Assembly: GCA_031279715.1 (NCBI GenBank)
Contig: JAITHY010000005.1
Span: 1 to 8,332 of the forward strand
Source: Verrucomicrobiales bacterium
Lineage (GTDB): Bacteria > Verrucomicrobiota > Verrucomicrobiia > Methylacidiphilales > JAAUTS01
Length of the DNA: 8,332 bases
Reading direction: 5' to 3'
Both the position numbers and the translations under genes were made by a program. The notes under the pieces are model-generated. The model was not told the DNA's origin. It ran no database searches and was given only the letters and a program-made list of their open reading frames with translations. This document shows, piece by piece, positions 6,073 to 8,332 of this stretch (positions are counted from its first letter, which is position 1; each line of letters starts with the position of its first letter).

Positions 6073-7241
6073 TTCTTGTCAAAAACTTCCGCGGCGGTCT
6101 TCAAAAACAAATCCCGCGCCGCCCACTGGTCGCCACTCGTGCATTGCACCATAAAAATCGCGATCATGCCCGTTTGCGGATTGACCGACAAATCCGTGCC
6201 AAACGCGCCGTCGTGCCCGAACATCCCGTTGCGGAGATGATAGCCAAGGCTGTAGTTCACCCCCGTCGCGCCGGTCTGCTCCTTCCGCAACTCCGCCATC
6301 GCCGACGGTGACAAATAACGTTTGCCGTCCAGCTCGCCGTCGTTGGCAAGCATCAGCCCGTAACGAAAAATGTCATGCGTGGTCGAAAACAAACCGCCGC
6401 CCGCCTCGGGGAAACGACGCTGACGGTCACTGAACGGCGCGGTGAGGTGCCCGACTTTGCCCTTCGCGTAACCGGTCTTGTCCTTGTTCGGCCCGTAAGG
6501 ATGGGCGAGGCGGGCGATTTGTTCCGCATTGGGCCAGAATGTTGTTTCGGTCATCCTCAGCGGGTCAAAGAAACGCTGTTGCAAAAAGTCCTCATAAGAC
6601 AGCCCGCTGACAATCTCCACCACACGCGCGGCGATGTTCATGCCCTGGTTGCCATATTGGTACTTGTCACCGGGCTGCCACTGGAGCGGGCCGGTCACCG
6701 ACGCCAGCGCGCGCATCCTCAGCGGCGTGCTGTCCGAGCCAGTCTCACGCTGCACCTCGGCGCTGCCAGTCAGCCCGCTGGTGTGGCTCAACAAATGGCG
6801 GATGGTGACCGGGCGTTCCGGCGCTTTGAGCAACGTGTGCCCCCGGTCACTCTCAGCGGCGACCTGCCAGCGTCCGAGTTGCGGGATGAATTTGGCCACC
6901 GGATCGTCCAGGCTGACCTTGCCCTCGTCCACCAGCATCATGATGGACGCGCCGGCAAACATCTTGGTCATGGACGCAATCCAAAACACGTTCTCCTCGC
7001 TGATGGGCTTCTGTTCCCCGACATCAGCGTAGCCCAGCAGATTTTTGTAACGCACCCTGCCCTCCTTGTCCGCGATGATGGCGATGACACCCGCGAACTT
7101 AAAGCCGTCAAGATACGGCCCCATCGCCGCGGCGACCTCCGGGCTGGCGGGCGGCTGACCGTCAGCGCTGACCTTTGCCGCCGCCAAAACACACGCCGCT
7201 GACAGCGCCGCCGCCAGCAAATGTTGCCGATATCTTTTCAT
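6069..7241 (-). CDS. Secreted serine hydrolase of the beta-lactamase (class C/EstB) fold
   Basis: 390 residues. Residues 1-26 are a signal peptide (KRYR, hydrophobic LLAAALSAACVLAAA, cleavage probably after V24-S25-A26), so it acts outside the inner membrane. The catalytic motifs are S90-M-T-K93 (SxxK nucleophile and base), Y196-G-N198 (YxN) and probably H343-D-G345 in place of the KTG box. This pattern is that of class C-like esterases, D-aminopeptidases and DD-peptidases (PF00144), and not of a dedicated antibiotic-resistance enzyme. Conserved family blocks include RHLLSHTSGLTG and GGGLFSTTHDIFRYG. It starts 18 bases after the M48 gene stops, with only a weak GGGA ribosome site, so translation probably depends on the upstream gene. 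Exact 10-mer copies lie at 6418 and at 7158; the latter encodes the signal peptidase site region. Substrate unknown. Confidence 0.92.
   Translation of the reverse strand: MKRYRQHLLAAALSAACVLAAAKVSADGQPPASPEVAAAMGPYLDGFKFAGVIAIIADKEGRVRYKNLLGYADVGEQKPISEENVFWIASMTKMFAGASIMMLVDEGKVSLDDPVAKFIPQLGRWQVAAESDRGHTLLKAPERPVTIRHLLSHTSGLTGSAEVQRETGSDSTPLRMRALASVTGPLQWQPGDKYQYGNQGMNIAARVVEIVSGLSYEDFLQQRFFDPLRMTETTFWPNAEQIARLAHPYGPNKDKTGYAKGKVGHLTAPFSDRQRRFPEAGGGLFSTTHDIFRYGLMLANDGELDGKRYLSPSAMAELRKEQTGATGVNYSLGYHLRNGMFGHDGAFGTDLSVNPQTGMIAIFMVQCTSGDQWAARDLFLKTAAEVFDKN
6418..6427 (+). repeat. CGCTGACGGT copy 8, inside the serine hydrolase gene
   Basis: Exact 10-mer followed by CA. In the hydrolase frame it reads Asp-Arg-Gln-Arg (residues 272-275), a third opposite-strand phase. 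Confidence 0.9.
7158..7167 (-). repeat. CGCTGACGGT copy 9, in the hydrolase signal peptide, within a cluster
   Basis: Exact 10-mer, minus strand, followed by CA. It encodes S25-A26-D27-G28, spanning the predicted signal cleavage site. GCTGAC cores at 7154-7159 (plus), 7161-7166 (minus) and 7167-7172 (plus) make two abutting inverted repeats; 7161-7172 is a perfect 12-base palindrome. Confidence 0.9.
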
Positions 7242-7259
7242 AAATTTTCCCGCCGGGGG

Positions 7260-8063
7260 TCAGTTGTTATTTCGCGCCGTTTGTTGATGAACAGCCTCCG
7301 CCTCGGGGAGCCACTGCTGGATTTGTTTGACACGTGCCGCGTCGGAGGGGTGGGTGCTCAGCAACCCGGACGTCTTGTTGCCGCTCTTTTTGGAATAATC
7401 CTCCATGCGCTGCCAGAAGCCCACCGCCTCCCGCGGGTCGTAACCCGCCCGCGCCATGTATATCAATCCGTAATGGTCAGCCTCCGACTCGTCCCCCCGG
7501 CTGAACGGCAGCGTCAAGCCCACCTGCGCGCCGACGCCCAACGCGCCCATCACCATGTCCCGGTTTTGCACATTCTTGAAGTCCAGCAACGCGCCGACCG
7601 CCGCGCTCCCATACTGGATGCCCATGTCCCGCGTCATGCGCTGTCCGCCGTGGCGAAACTTGACATGCGCCAGTTCATGGCCAATGACAGCGGCAAGTCC
7701 CGCGTCGTTGACCGTCAGCGGCAGGATGCCGGTGTTGACGCCGATTTTACCGCCGGGCAGCGCGAAGGCGTTGGGCGTCGGGTCGTCGAACACAACGACT
7801 TCCCACTGCGTGTCGGGCATATTGATGACCTTGATTAAGTTGTTGGCGACGCGCTGAACCTGCGCATTGGCAACGGGATCGCGCGACACCCTGCCCCCGG
7901 ATTTAATTTGCGTGAACGACTGCGCGCCGAGGCTCGCCTCCTGCGATACGGAGGTGAGGATGAACGCGCTTTTGCCCGAGTCCTCCATGTGGACGCAAGC
8001 GCCAATGACAACCAGCGCCAAGGCGGCGCTGACGGTGACAGCTAATTTGGCCGGAGTTTTCAT
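7260..8063 (-). CDS. M48 family zinc metalloprotease, predicted lipoprotein
   Basis: 267 residues from the ATG at 8063-8061. The N-terminus has a basic start, a hydrophobic stretch (7-20) and a lipobox-like I-G-A-C ending at C23, so it is probably a lipoprotein facing the periplasm. The peptidase domain has HELAH (129-133) as zinc site and active centre, followed by RHGGQRM. The third ligand is probably E192 in the ExxxD pattern DESEADHYGL (191-200). THPSDAARV near the end matches the C-terminal THP block of the BepA/YcaL/LoiP-like periplasmic group, which removes misfolded outer membrane proteins in E. coli. There is no TPR region as in BepA, so a YcaL/LoiP-like protein is closer. No strong ribosome site is seen. 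An upstream TTG extension of the frame would bury the signal sequence and is not accepted. Likely first gene of a two-gene unit with the serine hydrolase. Confidence 0.93.
   Translation of the reverse strand: MKTPAKLAVTVSAALALVVIGACVHMEDSGKSAFILTSVSQEASLGAQSFTQIKSGGRVSRDPVANAQVQRVANNLIKVINMPDTQWEVVVFDDPTPNAFALPGGKIGVNTGILPLTVNDAGLAAVIGHELAHVKFRHGGQRMTRDMGIQYGSAAVGALLDFKNVQNRDMVMGALGVGAQVGLTLPFSRGDESEADHYGLIYMARAGYDPREAVGFWQRMEDYSKKSGNKTSGLLSTHPSDAARVKQIQQWLPEAEAVHQQTARNNN
7711..7720 (-). repeat. CGCTGACGGT copy 10, inside the M48 protease gene
   Basis: Exact 10-mer, minus strand, followed by CA. It encodes Pro-Leu-Thr-Val (residues 115-118), a sense-strand phase different from the Ala-Asp-Gly copies. 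Confidence 0.9.
8027..8036 (+). repeat. CGCTGACGGT copy 11, in the M48 signal sequence
   Basis: Exact 10-mer followed by GA. In the protease frame it reads Thr-Val-Ser-Ala (residues 10-13), inside the hydrophobic part of the lipoprotein signal. Confidence 0.9.
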
Positions 8064-8210
8064 AAGCGGCGATGATACCCCCAACTCCCGCGCCCACTCC
8101 AGCCTAAACGTCAACCGCGGCAAGAAATATCATGTCCGCCGAAAAAAAAATATAAAAAAACCTTGACGGGGCATGGTTTTTGTATAGCTTGGGCGGCCTA
8201 TGGTGCAGAG

Positions 8211-8216
8211 TATAAT
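8211..8216 (+). promoter_or_regulatory. Consensus -10 box near the right edge
   Basis: A perfect TATAAT, with only a poor -35 candidate (TTGGGC, 8189-8194, spacer 16). Rightward transcription would start near 8223, inside the tandem repeat. On the opposite strand the overlapping TATACT is also -10-like, so direction is uncertain. Confidence 0.35.
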
Positions 8217-8244
8217 CGCAGAATCGCAGAATCGCAGAATCGCA
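8214..8244. repeat. Tandem repeat of the 8-mer AATCGCAG, 3.9 copies
   Basis: Thirty-one bases of direct repeat without mismatch, beginning inside the TATAAT box. The unit is not a multiple of three and no gene covers it. Such arrays change copy number by slippage. Nothing resembling CRISPR spacers is present. Confidence 0.9.
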
Positions 8245-8265
8245 TTATGAGCCATCTTTGCCCAC

Positions 8266-8291
8266 TCCGCTCGTAAGGGGCGGAACTTTTT
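8266..8291 (+). terminator. Possible rightward intrinsic terminator
   Basis: TCCGCTC (8266-8272) pairs with GGGCGGA (8278-8284), seven pairs including one G-T, around a five-base loop. Two bases later come five T (8287-8291). No plus-strand gene lies within 2 kb upstream, so it would end a short transcript from the TATAAT box or act as an attenuator for a gene beyond the window. Confidence 0.35.
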
Positions 8292-8332
8292 CCTCTTCCC
8301 AGCCCATTTCAACGACCCTTTTTACTCTTCCC

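Noticed and set aside
6069..7241. Serine hydrolase as a beta-lactam resistance gene
   Set aside because: The SxxK/YxN fold is shared with many esterases and peptidases; the KTG box is replaced by HDG and nothing in the context points to resistance.
897..8036. The 10-mer as a transcription operator or an insertion-element end
   Set aside because: Copies are mostly inside genes at any phase, are not near promoters, are not flanked by target duplications, and have no associated transposase in the window.
8064..8123. TTG start giving a 20-residue longer M48 protease
   Set aside because: The extension precedes a clear lipoprotein signal and would disable it; the ATG at 8063 is preferred.
8214..8244. 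CRISPR-like array
   Set aside because: The 8-base units abut directly, without spacers; it is a simple tandem repeat.
8130..8312. Minus-strand 60-codon open frame at the right edge
   Set aside because: It runs through the tandem repeat and A-rich DNA, with no ribosome site or recognisable sequence.

Overview
The window is an ordinary-looking stretch of bacterial chromosome, GC-rich by eye. Its most unusual property is not a gene: a 10-base word, CGCTGACGGT, is scattered through it on both strands. The lineage is most likely Verrucomicrobiota (Opitutae-like). This is an inference from the lysine-rich protein with a DUF4912 domain beside a str operon that is not joined to rpoBC, and from the general protein style. 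No 16S gene is present to confirm it.

Layout. Bases 1-2593, minus strand: the str operon rpsL-rpsG-fusA, with fusA running off the left edge. Bases 2594-3023: a 430-base gap that holds the operon's likely promoter, an AT-rich upstream element, and a terminator-like hairpin in the leader that looks like an attenuator. Bases 3024-4376, plus strand: a 450-residue DUF4912 protein of unknown role. Bases 4389-5513, minus: an M24 (Xaa-Pro-dipeptidase-like) metallopeptidase, convergent with the DUF4912 gene. Bases 5548-6072, plus: a PduO-type cobalamin adenosyltransferase, divergent from the peptidase. Bases 6069-8063, minus: an M48 lipoprotein metalloprotease followed by a secreted serine beta-lactamase-fold hydrolase, probably one transcription unit. 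Bases 8064-8332: no protein gene; a consensus -10 box, a tandem 8-mer and a terminator-like hairpin.

How the genes relate. The three str genes make the translation machinery (S12, S7, EF-G) and are co-transcribed. The M48 protease and the serine hydrolase both carry export signals and likely act in the cell envelope. The other genes are unrelated housekeeping neighbours.

The main discovery candidate is the CGCTGACGGT family. There are 11 exact copies (about 0.016 expected for a random 10-mer on both strands of this length), usually followed by [CG]A, plus at least six one-mismatch copies. Two exact copies are intergenic. The nine genic ones fall in five reading-phase/strand combinations and encode unrelated peptides, so the conserved thing is the DNA and not protein. 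Density (about 1.3 per kb) and length resemble the DNA uptake sequences of Neisseriaceae and Pasteurellaceae. A HIP1-like genome-wide word or a chromosome-maintenance site are the alternatives.
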